The translations under genes and the position numbers were made by a program. Source: Promethearchaeota archaeon (GTDB lineage Archaea > Asgardarchaeota > Lokiarchaeia > Sigynarchaeales > SOKP01). From it: a DNA stretch of 13,058 bases. Under the pieces are notes generated by a model that did not search any database, was not told the origin of the DNA, and saw only the letters and a program-made list of their open reading frames with translations. Shown piece after piece: positions 7,048 through 13,058 of this stretch (its first letter is position 1; every line of letters starts with the position of its first letter). The DNA lies in assembly GCA_030620005.1 (NCBI GenBank), contig JAUXAJ010000129.1, positions 1 to 13,058 of the forward strand. The letters are read 5' to 3'.

Positions 7048-7344
7048 ATGAGGGTATTTTTGAAAATTCATGAATCTAACTCAATCGAGACCGTTGCGTG
7101 TTGCGACGAGCAATTACTAAATAAGGTTTTTATAGAAGGCGATTTAAGAATTGAAATTTCTAAACAATTTTTTGGTGGGGCTCTCGTTAATATAGATGAT
7201 GCAATTGAGCTTTTAAAAAACGCTCTAAGTTTTAATATTATAGGAGAAAACATAACAAATAAAGCCGTAAAATGCAATATCATACCTAAAGAAGTAGTTC
7301 AAGAAATAAATAACATTCCTATGGCTTTAAAGATGATATTTTAA
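7048..7344 (+). CDS. DUF424 family protein
   Basis: Small archaeal protein of unknown function, 98 residues, matching the DUF424 pattern: an N-terminal strand with a polar turn (MRVFLKIHESN), then VACCDEQLLNKVFIEGDLRIEIS, then FFGGALVNIDDAIELLKNA and a C-terminal segment with IIGENITNKAV. It has no signal peptide or membrane segment. A Shine-Dalgarno-like AGAGGA lies before the ATG. Its stop overlaps the NMD3 start (TAATG), so the two are almost certainly translated together. Placement between aIF2-beta and NMD3 suggests a role in translation or ribosome assembly; that is inference from context only. Confidence 0.88.
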   Translation: MRVFLKIHESNSIETVACCDEQLLNKVFIEGDLRIEISKQFFGGALVNIDDAIELLKNALSFNIIGENITNKAVKCNIIPKEVVQEINNIPMALKMIF

Positions 7345-8261
7345 TGCCAAATAAATTTTGTGCCATTTGTGGAAAAAACATCGATGATACAGCACCTCAT
7401 TTTGGAATGTGCTTTCAATGTTACTTAATAGAGAATCCACTATTTGAATTACCAGACGCATTCTCTTTTAAAATATGTTTAGATTGTGGGAGTTATTCTA
7501 AAAGAGAAGAATGGTTTGAACCAAAAAAAACCGAACTTTTATCCGTAATAGAAGAATCCATAAAGTACTTTCTCTTAAACTCTTATAAAAAAAAAAGAAA
7601 CATTGATTTCACTCTATCGTTTACTGAAGAAAGTTTTGTTTATTCTTCGAGGAATTTATTGAAGGCCCTCGAAGTAACAGTTATTGGGTGTTTGAAAAAG
7701 GATATAAAAATATATCATCAACAAACAATTAAAATTAACTTGATTTTCGATTTATGCAAGAATTGTTCCAATCTACGAGGTGGCTTTTATTACTTATCTT
7801 GCATTCAATTGCGAGTAAAAAATGAAACCCAATTTACTTTAATTACTGAAGTCTTAGAAAAGATTCAAAGTTTTGTTGAAATGCGATTTGAAAAGGATCA
7901 AAAGCAATACATTTCAGGTATAGAGGATCAAAAATACGGTGTAGATCTTCTACTTAGCACAAACGAGTTAATGAATCGTATTATCTCGTTTTTAAGAGGA
8001 AAATATCACTTCCTGCTAAAAAGGTCAAAAAAACTAGCTGGTCGAGATAATCAGAGAGGAAAAAGCCTCTATAGATTAACAGCTTTGATAAAATTTTTAC
8101 CCATGGGTAAAAACGATATAATTTTGATAGACAAGGATAAAAAATTTTTTATTAAGAAGATTTTTAAGAACAAGGTTGTATTAATAACTGAACAAGGCAC
8201 TAAATTAATAAAAAATTATTCTTATTTTTTTAATGAGAATGTTAAAATTGAAGGTGATTAA
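7344..8261 (+). CDS. NMD3 family ribosome biogenesis protein
   Basis: Archaeal homologue of NMD3, which in eukaryotes binds the 60S subunit as export adaptor; the archaeal form lacks the export region and probably acts in large-subunit maturation or quality control. The N-terminus has the family's treble CxxC zinc-binding pattern: C6/C9, C23/C26 and C45/C48 (CLDCGSY), with a further pair at C138/C141 (LCKNCSNLRGGFYY). The C-terminal part contains the conserved stretch KLAGRDNQRGKSLYRLTALI and a short beta-rich tail (ILIDKDKKFFIKKIFKNKVV). At 305 residues it is slightly short but complete. Its ATG overlaps the stop of DUF424, and RIO1 begins directly after its stop. Confidence 0.93.
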   Translation: MPNKFCAICGKNIDDTAPHFGMCFQCYLIENPLFELPDAFSFKICLDCGSYSKREEWFEPKKTELLSVIEESIKYFLLNSYKKKRNIDFTLSFTEESFVYSSRNLLKALEVTVIGCLKKDIKIYHQQTIKINLIFDLCKNCSNLRGGFYYLSCIQLRVKNETQFTLITEVLEKIQSFVEMRFEKDQKQYISGIEDQKYGVDLLLSTNELMNRIISFLRGKYHFLLKRSKKLAGRDNQRGKSLYRLTALIKFLPMGKNDIILIDKDKKFFIKKIFKNKVVLITEQGTKLIKNYSYFFNENVKIEGD

Positions 8262-9137
8262 TTGGATCAATATAATGACGATACGAATGAAAAGGCAGAA
8301 GATGGTTTGGAAGAAGATTTCGACGAACTTTCGTTTGGTGAATATAGTCAGAAGTTTGATTCCAGAGTAGATTATTTGGAAATAAAAAATATCGACAATA
8401 AAAGAATTAAAATAATTGATCAATCGAAAAAAAAAGCTGTTGTTGAATCAGTTTTTGATGAACGCACAATTTTTCAACTAAATAAGTTAATAGCAGGTGG
8501 TTCTTTAGAAAGAGTTGAAGGTAGAATTTCTGCTGGAAAGGAGGCAAATGTTTACTTAGCCTACGACCATCGGGGTAAGGAAGTCGCAATAAAGATATAT
8601 AAGATTGATAGGAACACGTCAAAATGGATGCGAAATTACATTATAGGAGATCCTAGATTTAAAAAAATACCTCGTAATGTATCAAAAATGATTTTTTTAT
8701 GGGCAAGTAAAGAATTTAAAAATTTGAAAAGGGCGTATAAGGCAGGCTTAAGTGTTCCAGAACCAATACTTATAAAAAATAACATATTGTTAATGGAATA
8801 TATTGGTTTTGGATCAATACCCGCACCAAAGCTAAAAGATGTTAAAAATCCTATGGAAATTATAAAAATTCTTGATGAAATATTAGATTTTATCAAAAAT
8901 TTATATCAAAAAGCCAATTTAGTTCATGGAGACTTTTCAGAATTTAATATTTTATTTCACAACAAGAAACCAATTGTAATTGATATCTCTCAAGCAGTTT
9001 CAACGCAACACCCGAAAGCTGAAGTGTATTTAGTAAGAGACATCAAAAATATATTTAATTTTTATACAAAATTAGGCGTAGAAACGCCAGATCCTAGAAC
9101 CTTTTATTATAATGTAATAAACATGGATAATCATTAA
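8262..9137 (+). CDS. rio1: RIO1-type serine/threonine kinase
   Basis: Atypical protein kinase/ATPase needed for late small-subunit maturation. Motifs in order: flexible nucleotide loop ISAGKEANVYLA (89-100), catalytic lysine in VAIKIYK (K111), a RIO1-type flexible loop with MRNYIIGDPRFKK, hinge MEYIG, catalytic loop HGDFSEFN (222-229; D224 and N229), and metal-binding IDISQAV (D241). The first 80 residues are an acidic, charged extension. The start is TTG, abutting the NMD3 stop, with GGTGAT overlapping that stop as a ribosome-binding site; no Met occurs before the kinase domain. It is the last gene of the cluster. In many archaea RIO1 is followed by a KH protein; here the KH gene comes 787 bases later. 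Confidence 0.96.
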   Translation: MDQYNDDTNEKAEDGLEEDFDELSFGEYSQKFDSRVDYLEIKNIDNKRIKIIDQSKKKAVVESVFDERTIFQLNKLIAGGSLERVEGRISAGKEANVYLAYDHRGKEVAIKIYKIDRNTSKWMRNYIIGDPRFKKIPRNVSKMIFLWASKEFKNLKRAYKAGLSVPEPILIKNNILLMEYIGFGSIPAPKLKDVKNPMEIIKILDEILDFIKNLYQKANLVHGDFSEFNILFHNKKPIVIDISQAVSTQHPKAEVYLVRDIKNIFNFYTKLGVETPDPRTFYYNVINMDNH

Positions 9138-9158
9138 TCTTTCTATTGATAGAAAGAT
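9137..9158 (+). repeat. Perfect inverted repeat at the RIO1 stop codon
   Basis: ATCTTTCTAT and ATAGAAAGAT are exact inverted repeats separated by TG, starting on the last base of the RIO1 stop codon. As RNA this would form a stable hairpin at the 3' end of the operon message. No T-run follows, so it may protect or mark the 3' end rather than terminate. Confidence 0.5.
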
Positions 9159-9211
9159 GGTGAAATACTTTAATTAATATTCCAATCCTTCACATTCTGA
9201 TGAAATTGAAC

Positions 9212-9239
9212 ATCGAAAATGCTAACTTTCGATTTTTTT
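9212..9239 (+). terminator. Hairpin plus T-run terminator after RIO1
   Basis: ATCGAAA (9212-9218) pairs perfectly with TTTCGAT (9227-9233) around an eight-base loop, followed at once by a run of Ts to 9239. This resembles a bacterial intrinsic terminator; archaeal polymerase mainly responds to the T-run itself. It would end the aIF2-beta to RIO1 transcript just before the convergent zinc-ribbon gene. Confidence 0.55.
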
Positions 9240-9251
9240 CCACAAAACCTA

Positions 9252-9455
9252 CTATTCTAAGTTTTTCTTTTCTCTCAATAGTTTTGAAATTTCTATCTTC
9301 TCTCTTACTGAAAGAATGGAAGATTTATCCTTAATTGAATTGAAATCTTTTTTATCGAATTCCTCAAAACAAGTTGGACAATCAAAGGAATTCTCGTATT
9401 CTATAATTCCTGAATTATTACATTTAGGACAATAATATCTTTTTTCTTCCGTCAA
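9252..9455 (-). CDS. Small zinc-ribbon protein of unknown function
   Basis: Unrecognised 67-residue protein. Residues 8-32 form a two-knuckle zinc ribbon, CPKCNNSGIIEY...CPTC, followed by a highly charged, probably helical C-terminus. Such ribbons usually bind nucleic acid or act in protein contacts. The start is TTG at 9455, with GAGG upstream as a possible ribosome-binding site. The frame stays open upstream to a TGA at 9516-9518 and still looks protein-like (HPKFITSIEAKTLTEEK), so the protein may be longer or the upstream end may be damaged. It is antisense to, and set between, the RIO1 and KH genes. The cysteine spacing makes chance unlikely, but the short length keeps certainty moderate. 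Confidence 0.62.
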   Translation of the reverse strand: MTEEKRYYCPKCNNSGIIEYENSFDCPTCFEEFDKKDFNSIKDKSSILSVREKIEISKLLREKKNLE

Positions 9456-9924
9456 TGTTTTTGCCTCTATTGATGTAATGAATTTGGGATGGTCACTGCC
9501 TTCTTCGTTTAAGAATCATTTTGAATTTTTACTACATTCATGTTTAATATAAGATGGTAATAAAAATATTAAAATATCCAACAAAAAAGTCCCTTTTTGT
9601 TCTGATATTACGAACAATTTAGTAGTTTATACTACGAAATTATTGTATCACTTGAAATAAATTGTATTTTGTACTACGAAATAATCGATTCTACTTCAAA
9701 ATTAACATCCCAAATCCCCAAAAAAATCTTGTAACACGAAATAATCAGTTTAAACTACACTAAAATTTTATCAAATCCCTCTTTATATCTTTACAACTAT
9801 ACGAAAGTGATGTAAAGGATGCTCTTAGTTTTTGCAATTATCTATTAATCATGAAGGAATTAATAAAATATAGAATAAATAATGAAAAAATATTAATGAT
9901 TTATAAAAGGTTAAAAACTGGAGC
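9456..9924. other. Gene-poor region with direct repeats before the KH gene
   Basis: About 470 bases without a convincing gene, the longest such stretch here. It contains the direct-repeat cluster at 9605-9815, a small inverted repeat GTAGT-TTAT-ACTAC (9622-9635), a possible 25-codon leader frame at 9851-9928, and TTATAAAAGG (9901-9910), a TATA-like element about 20 bases before the KH start. No tRNA, rRNA or insertion sequence is seen. Confidence 0.6.
9605..9815 (+). repeat. Degenerate direct repeats with core ACGAAATAATC
   Basis: Copies of an ACGAA-type core start at 9610, 9634, 9676, 9736 and 9801, with a diverged TTGAAATAA at 9652. The two best, at 9671-9692 and 9731-9752, differ at about four of 22 positions; the copy at 9634 shares ACTACGAAAT. 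Core spacings are 24, 18, 24, 60 and 65. They are too irregular and diverged for CRISPR. They could be binding sites for a regulator of the KH gene, or decayed repeats. Confidence 0.5.
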
Positions 9925-9928
9925 ATGA
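9851..9928 (+). CDS. Possible short leader peptide before the KH gene
   Basis: A 25-codon frame from ATG 9851 encodes a basic peptide beginning MKELIKYRINNEK and ends with TGA overlapping the KH start (ATGA). The overlap is the kind seen in translational coupling. No ribosome-binding site is evident and the peptide is not recognised, so this may be chance. Confidence 0.22.
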   Translation: MKELIKYRINNEKILMIYKRLKTGA

Positions 9929-10488
9929 AAGTTTCCAAAGCTAGGATTGCGGTTATAATAGGCAAAAATGGAGAAATAAAAAAAGGAATTGAAAAAGCAT
10001 TAGGAGTACGGATTAATTTAGATAGTAATACTGGCGATTGTGAAATATTGCCCCTATTTGATGACCCTCAAACGCAATATAACCCCTTGAACGTATTAAT
10101 TGCCCAAAAAATTGTCAAAGCGATAAATCGAGGATTCAATCCAGTTAAATCAATGAAATTATTGCAAGAAACCTACGACATCGAAATATTTAACCTCTTT
10201 TCAATTTTAGGAAAATCTGATAAGAGAATAAAAAGGATGAAAGGAAGAATTATTGGAAGAAACGGAGAAATGCGAAAAGCCCTAGAAAGATTTGGAGAAT
10301 GCTATGTTTCAGTGTATGGAAAAACAATTTCTATAATAGCAGAATATGAAAATTTACAAGTTTCTCGGAAAGCAATCAGCATGCTATTAAATGGAATGCC
10401 ACATCATTCGGTTCTAAAATTTTTAGAAAGAAAATATAATGAAAAAAAGAAAGAACAATTTAGAAGACTTTATACCCCTGAATTTTAA
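9925..10488 (+). CDS. KH-domain RNA-binding protein, Dim2/Pno1-like
   Basis: Archaeal relative of Dim2p/Pno1, a small-subunit assembly factor near the 16S rRNA 3' end. It has two KH-type modules. The first carries IIGKNGEIKKGIE (residues 11-23; GKNG loop). The second carries RIIGRNGEMRKALERF (about 108-123; GRNG loop) and ends in a helical segment around MLLNGMPHHSVLKFLERKY. At 187 residues it has the usual size. The ATG lies just before the first KH strand and is preceded closely by GGAG; no earlier start exists after the in-frame TAA at 9904. Archaeal genomes commonly place this gene next to RIO1, which agrees with its position here. It converges with the next leftward gene, stops eight bases apart. 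Confidence 0.88.
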   Translation: MKVSKARIAVIIGKNGEIKKGIEKALGVRINLDSNTGDCEILPLFDDPQTQYNPLNVLIAQKIVKAINRGFNPVKSMKLLQETYDIEIFNLFSILGKSDKRIKRMKGRIIGRNGEMRKALERFGECYVSVYGKTISIIAEYENLQVSRKAISMLLNGMPHHSVLKFLERKYNEKKKEQFRRLYTPEF

Positions 10489-10495
10489 TAGATCG

Positions 10496-10870
10496 TTATA
10501 AAAATAATTTGTGTAGTTTTTTTGTTGTTTGATTTATTAAATCTTTTCCATAAATAACTTCTTTTATTTCTTTTAATAAATTTTCCTTGTTTTTAATGTG
10601 CTTTTTAGCGTATAATTCTTTAAATTCTTCGTTCTTAAAGTTATTAAGGTATATTTCGAAACTTTTTATTGAATATTCGTTGTTATCGTATGATTTGAAA
10701 ATTATTATGCTACGCGGATACATTGTTTTTTCTTTTAAAAAAAATGCCCATCCATCGTAAAAAAATTCGTGATTAATAAAAAAAAAAATCTTCCAGGCAT
10801 TAAGAAAGCTCAAAATGTCATCTATTTCATTCTGAACTTCAGGTGAATATTTTTTTTCGATACTCTCCAT
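10496..10870 (-). CDS. Hypothetical protein downstream of FtsZ
   Basis: I do not recognise this protein. From the ATG at 10870 it has 124 residues; a TTG at 10885 would add five. It appears soluble and mixed alpha/beta: an acidic N-terminal helix, an aromatic-rich stretch (WKIFFFINHEFFYDGWAFF), a central strand-like segment (RSIIIFKSYD) and a lysine-rich helical C-terminus. No cysteine pairs, nucleotide-binding motif, signal or membrane helix is clear. It lies 52 bases downstream of the FtsZ stop on the same strand, so it may share that transcript. Codon use resembles its neighbours. The long clean frame supports a real gene, probably lineage-specific. Confidence 0.6.
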   Translation of the reverse strand: MESIEKKYSPEVQNEIDDILSFLNAWKIFFFINHEFFYDGWAFFLKEKTMYPRSIIIFKSYDNNEYSIKSFEIYLNNFKNEEFKELYAKKHIKNKENLLKEIKEVIYGKDLINQTTKKLHKLFL

Positions 10871-10922
10871 GTAATTAAATAGCAAAAAGAGTATTAAAAA
10901 TCGTCATTAATTTCATTAATTT

Positions 10923-12041
10923 TTAATCAAAAGCAATTTCTTGGATATCAAATATATCGTCAGATAATTTAGATCCATACCTTATCTTGGACGGACTCTC
11001 TTTTGAAATATGAACTTCTTGATCAATTGAATCATTTTTACCAAAAATTTGGGGTGATTTAATACCAGTTATAAGAAGCATGACCCTTAAATAACCGTCA
11101 AATTCATCGGAAACTCGAGCACCCCAAATTATCATAGAATCGTTAACATCCATTTTTTCGTAGATCTTTTTTGAAACTGAATTGGCTTCAGCTAGTGTCA
11201 TGTCATTTCCACCACAGACATGAATTAACGCCCCTTTAGCCCCATCAATACTTACATCTAACAATGGCGAATTAAGCGCGTCTTCGATAGCATCTTCTAC
11301 TCGATTTGATTTTCCACTTGCTTCACCTATACCAACAATTGCCACTCCGCCAGAACTCAATATTGTCCGAACATCAGCGAAGTCTAAATTAATTAACGAA
11401 GGCAACGAGATTGTCTCGGTAATCCCTTTAACCATTGTAGCTAATACCTCATCAGCCACGCTAAAAGCTTCTTTTATTGGTAAATCAGGAGCAATTTCCA
11501 ATAGACGATTATTATCAATTACGACTAATGTGTCAACATATTGTTTTAATTGATTTATCCCTCTCTTTGCAATCTCTATTCGACCAATTTCTGACTCGAA
11601 TGGAAGAGTCACGACGCCAACTACAATGGCCCCTTCATATTTTGCAATCTCTGCTACTATAGGTGAGCATCCTGTCCCTGTTCCTCCACCCTCACCGCAA
11701 GTTATAAATACTAAATCAGATTCTCTTAACAAATTAGTTAATTCTTCTCGAGATTCTTCAGCTGCTGCCCTACCAATCTCTGGATTGCCCCCTGCTCCCA
11801 AACCTCTCGTTAAATTCTTTCCAATTAAGATTTTTTTATGGGACTCAATCATATCGAGATGTTGATGATCAGTGTTGATTGCAATACATTTTGCGCCTTT
11901 TATACCAATATTCATTAGCCGATGAATTGTATTATTTCCCGCCCCACCGCATCCAATGATTTTAATATTTGCATATCCGATAATTTCGCGTTCTGGTCGC
12001 AATATCTCTCTTTTTCTAGCGTTTCTGATAAATGATTCCAT
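10923..12041 (-). CDS. ftsZ: Cell division protein FtsZ (archaeal FtsZ1-like)
   Basis: Tubulin-family GTPase that polymerises into the division ring. It shows the N-terminal nucleotide loop IGCGGAGNNTIHRL (29-42), the segment NLTRGLGAGGNPEIGRAAAE (76-95) typical of FtsZ1, the tubulin signature GGGTGTG (118-124) and the T7 loop NLDFADVRTIL (218-228), whose aspartate drives GTP hydrolysis across subunits. At 372 residues it is complete, with a short variable tail rich in charged residues. Position 117 before the signature is Glu and position 125 after it is Cys, where most FtsZ have Met/Leu and Ala/Gly. The ATG at 12041 has GTGAG a few bases upstream. An unrecognised gene follows; a decarboxylase-like gene lies 136 bases upstream. 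FtsZ1 versus FtsZ2 needs a tree. Confidence 0.95.
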   Translation of the reverse strand: MESFIRNARKREILRPEREIIGYANIKIIGCGGAGNNTIHRLMNIGIKGAKCIAINTDHQHLDMIESHKKILIGKNLTRGLGAGGNPEIGRAAAEESREELTNLLRESDLVFITCGEGGGTGTGCSPIVAEIAKYEGAIVVGVVTLPFESEIGRIEIAKRGINQLKQYVDTLVVIDNNRLLEIAPDLPIKEAFSVADEVLATMVKGITETISLPSLINLDFADVRTILSSGGVAIVGIGEASGKSNRVEDAIEDALNSPLLDVSIDGAKGALIHVCGGNDMTLAEANSVSKKIYEKMDVNDSMIIWGARVSDEFDGYLRVMLLITGIKSPQIFGKNDSIDQEVHISKESPSKIRYGSKLSDDIFDIQEIAFD

Positions 12042-12177
12042 TCATTCTCACTTAATTAATTTACAATTATAATATGAAATCACGAAAGATAATTAGAATT
12101 TATATGATATCTACATGATACATCGTTTTTGTCAAAATAAATTCATTCTAAAATCATTTCTAAGGAAATTTGCTTTG

Positions 12178-13058
12178 TTAGATTAGAGAAAAATCGTGGT
12201 TTAACTCCGGGTCAAATATTTGCGAAATACTTCTACCATGAACGAGGTAGATTTTTGGTAGTGCATAAGGGAACCGGTTCGAAAATGTTAAAGTGTACGC
12301 TCCAACGTTACATACTAAAATGATGTCCCCTTCATTTATATTTTTAGAAAAAAAATAATCTTTGACCAAAACATCCTGATCTGTAGGGATAATTCCAGAT
12401 ATAGACGTCTTCCATTTATGCGCTTTATCGATCTGAGATATATTGTAAAACCTTAAAGAACACCGGGCAAATTTCGGGCAGATGTGATTTCCAATATTTA
12501 TGAAAATCCAACGATTTTCACATACTTTTACGACCTTTGCTAAAAATAGCCCTGTATCTCCAACAAGATACCTGCCCGGTTCAAAATAAATTTTTTCATA
12601 TTCCATGCCCTCTTGTTCGATAGTGGATTTTATTTCAAGTGCGATTTTTAGTAGCTGATTTTTAGGCATTATCGTGGCCTCAGGAAATCCACCCCCAAGA
12701 TTTAAATTCTTAATATTCATTCCAATTTTTTTCAAATTGTTAAAACCATCAACGATAGATTTAATATTTTTTTTAAACTGCTCTATATTATTCATTTGAC
12801 TTGAATAATGTGATAATATTGTATTAACTCTAATATGATGACAATTATTAATTTTATTTTTTAACTTAGATAAGTTTTCTTTATTTAATGTGATTCCTAA
12901 TTTACTGTTATATTTTTGAGAATTCACTCTTATACATATATCTTGAATTTGATTATATTTTTTGGCTACAATATTAATTTTATTCAAATCATTTACATTA
13001 TAGACGATTATTTCTTTTACTTGATTTAGAATACTTAGTTCAATTAGTTCATTTGGCA
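12178..13058 (-). CDS. Fold-type III PLP decarboxylase-like protein (ornithine/diaminopimelate decarboxylase family), 5' end outside window
   Basis: The frame is open to the right window edge, past the TTG at 12987, so the start and the PLP-lysine region are missing; 292 residues are visible. The order of motifs fits the alanine-racemase-like barrel and C-terminal domain of Orn/Lys/Arg/DAP decarboxylases: PNELIELSI, YNSKLGI (usual SKFGI), HYSSQ (usual HxGSQ), NLGGGFP phosphate loop, EPGRYLVGDTG, then NEGDIILVCNVGAYTLTFS near the end. The segment SGIIPTDQDVL aligns with the usual GPxCxxxD, putting Pro (codon 12385-12387) where the catalytic Cys belongs. It may act on a different substrate, or be a non-catalytic homologue. 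Substrate (ornithine, lysine, diaminopimelate or carboxynorspermidine) cannot be assigned. It lies upstream of ftsZ on the same strand, 136 bases apart. Confidence 0.85.
   Translation of the reverse strand, partial: PNELIELSILNQVKEIIVYNVNDLNKINIVAKKYNQIQDICIRVNSQKYNSKLGITLNKENLSKLKNKINNCHHIRVNTILSHYSSQMNNIEQFKKNIKSIVDGFNNLKKIGMNIKNLNLGGGFPEATIMPKNQLLKIALEIKSTIEQEGMEYEKIYFEPGRYLVGDTGLFLAKVVKVCENRWIFINIGNHICPKFARCSLRFYNISQIDKAHKWKTSISGIIPTDQDVLVKDYFFSKNINEGDIILVCNVGAYTLTFSNRFPYALPKIYLVHGRSISQIFDPELNHDFSLI

Noticed and set aside
9605..9815. CRISPR array
   Set aside because: Repeats are short, diverged and unevenly spaced, with no uniform spacers and no cas genes in the window.
9456..9924. Replication origin
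   Set aside because: Repeats alone are not enough: no cdc6/orc1 gene, no recognisable origin-box sequence and no skew information in the window.
11477..11865. Two plus-strand frames inside ftsZ
   Set aside because: Antisense to a complete FtsZ with all motifs; no start signals or protein-like features.
12104..12123. Direct repeat ATGATA-N5-ATGATA between the decarboxylase-like gene and ftsZ as an operator
   Set aside because: Only six-base units in AT-rich DNA; too likely by chance to list as a feature.
12178..12987. Complete decarboxylase gene starting at TTG 12987
   Set aside because: The frame stays open to the window edge and the added residues match the family's barrel region, so the gene extends beyond the window.

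Overview
The window is chromosomal DNA from an archaeon. It carries archaeal/eukaryotic-type information-processing genes (aRF1, aIF2-beta, NMD3, RIO1, a KH protein of the Dim2 type), a Get3/TRC40 ATPase, archaeal-type pantothenate biosynthesis, FtsZ, and an initiator tRNA split by bulge-helix-bulge introns. The DNA is strongly AT-rich, starts include ATG, GTG and TTG, and there is no sign of phage, transposons or CRISPR. The gene set and an intron in a tRNA T-loop fit an Asgard (Lokiarchaeia-like) lineage or another AT-rich deep archaeal group; that placement is inference, since no marker was phylogenetically tested.

Layout. 1-240 (minus, runs off the left edge): start of 4-phosphopantoate--beta-alanine ligase, with a possible frameshift near its N-terminus. 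338-2655 (plus): release factor aRF1, then the Get3/ArsA-type ATPase. 2666-5247 (minus): an S2P-type membrane metalloprotease followed by a TtuA/Ncs6-type tRNA thiolase, coupled by overlapping stop and start. 5466-5599 (plus): initiator tRNA-Met with two introns, at 37/38 and 59/60. 5767-6474 (plus): an RPA32-like OB-fold plus winged-helix protein. 6600-9137 (plus): tight cluster aIF2-beta, DUF424, NMD3, RIO1, closed by hairpins including one followed by a T-run. 9252-9455 (minus): small zinc-ribbon protein. 9456-9924: the longest gene-poor stretch, with a set of degenerate ACGAAATAATC-type direct repeats. 9925-10488 (plus): KH protein. 10496-10870 (minus): unrecognised protein. 10923-12041 (minus): FtsZ. 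12178-13058 (minus, runs off the right edge): fold-type III PLP decarboxylase-like protein in which the usual catalytic cysteine appears to be replaced.

How it fits together. Most of the window serves translation: initiation (initiator tRNA, aIF2-beta), termination (aRF1), tRNA thiolation, and ribosome maturation and export-type factors (NMD3, RIO1, KH). aIF2 delivers the initiator tRNA to the ribosome, so the intron-bearing tRNA and the aIF2-beta cluster are functionally linked, though not co-transcribed. Get3 and the S2P protease are membrane-protein biogenesis and turnover factors. FtsZ and the decarboxylase-like gene form a separate block at the right end.

The most notable features are the initiator tRNA with a T-loop intron, the cysteine-lacking decarboxylase homologue, the repeat cluster before the KH gene, the unknown DUF424 protein embedded between aIF2-beta and NMD3, and the possible frameshift in the pantothenate gene.
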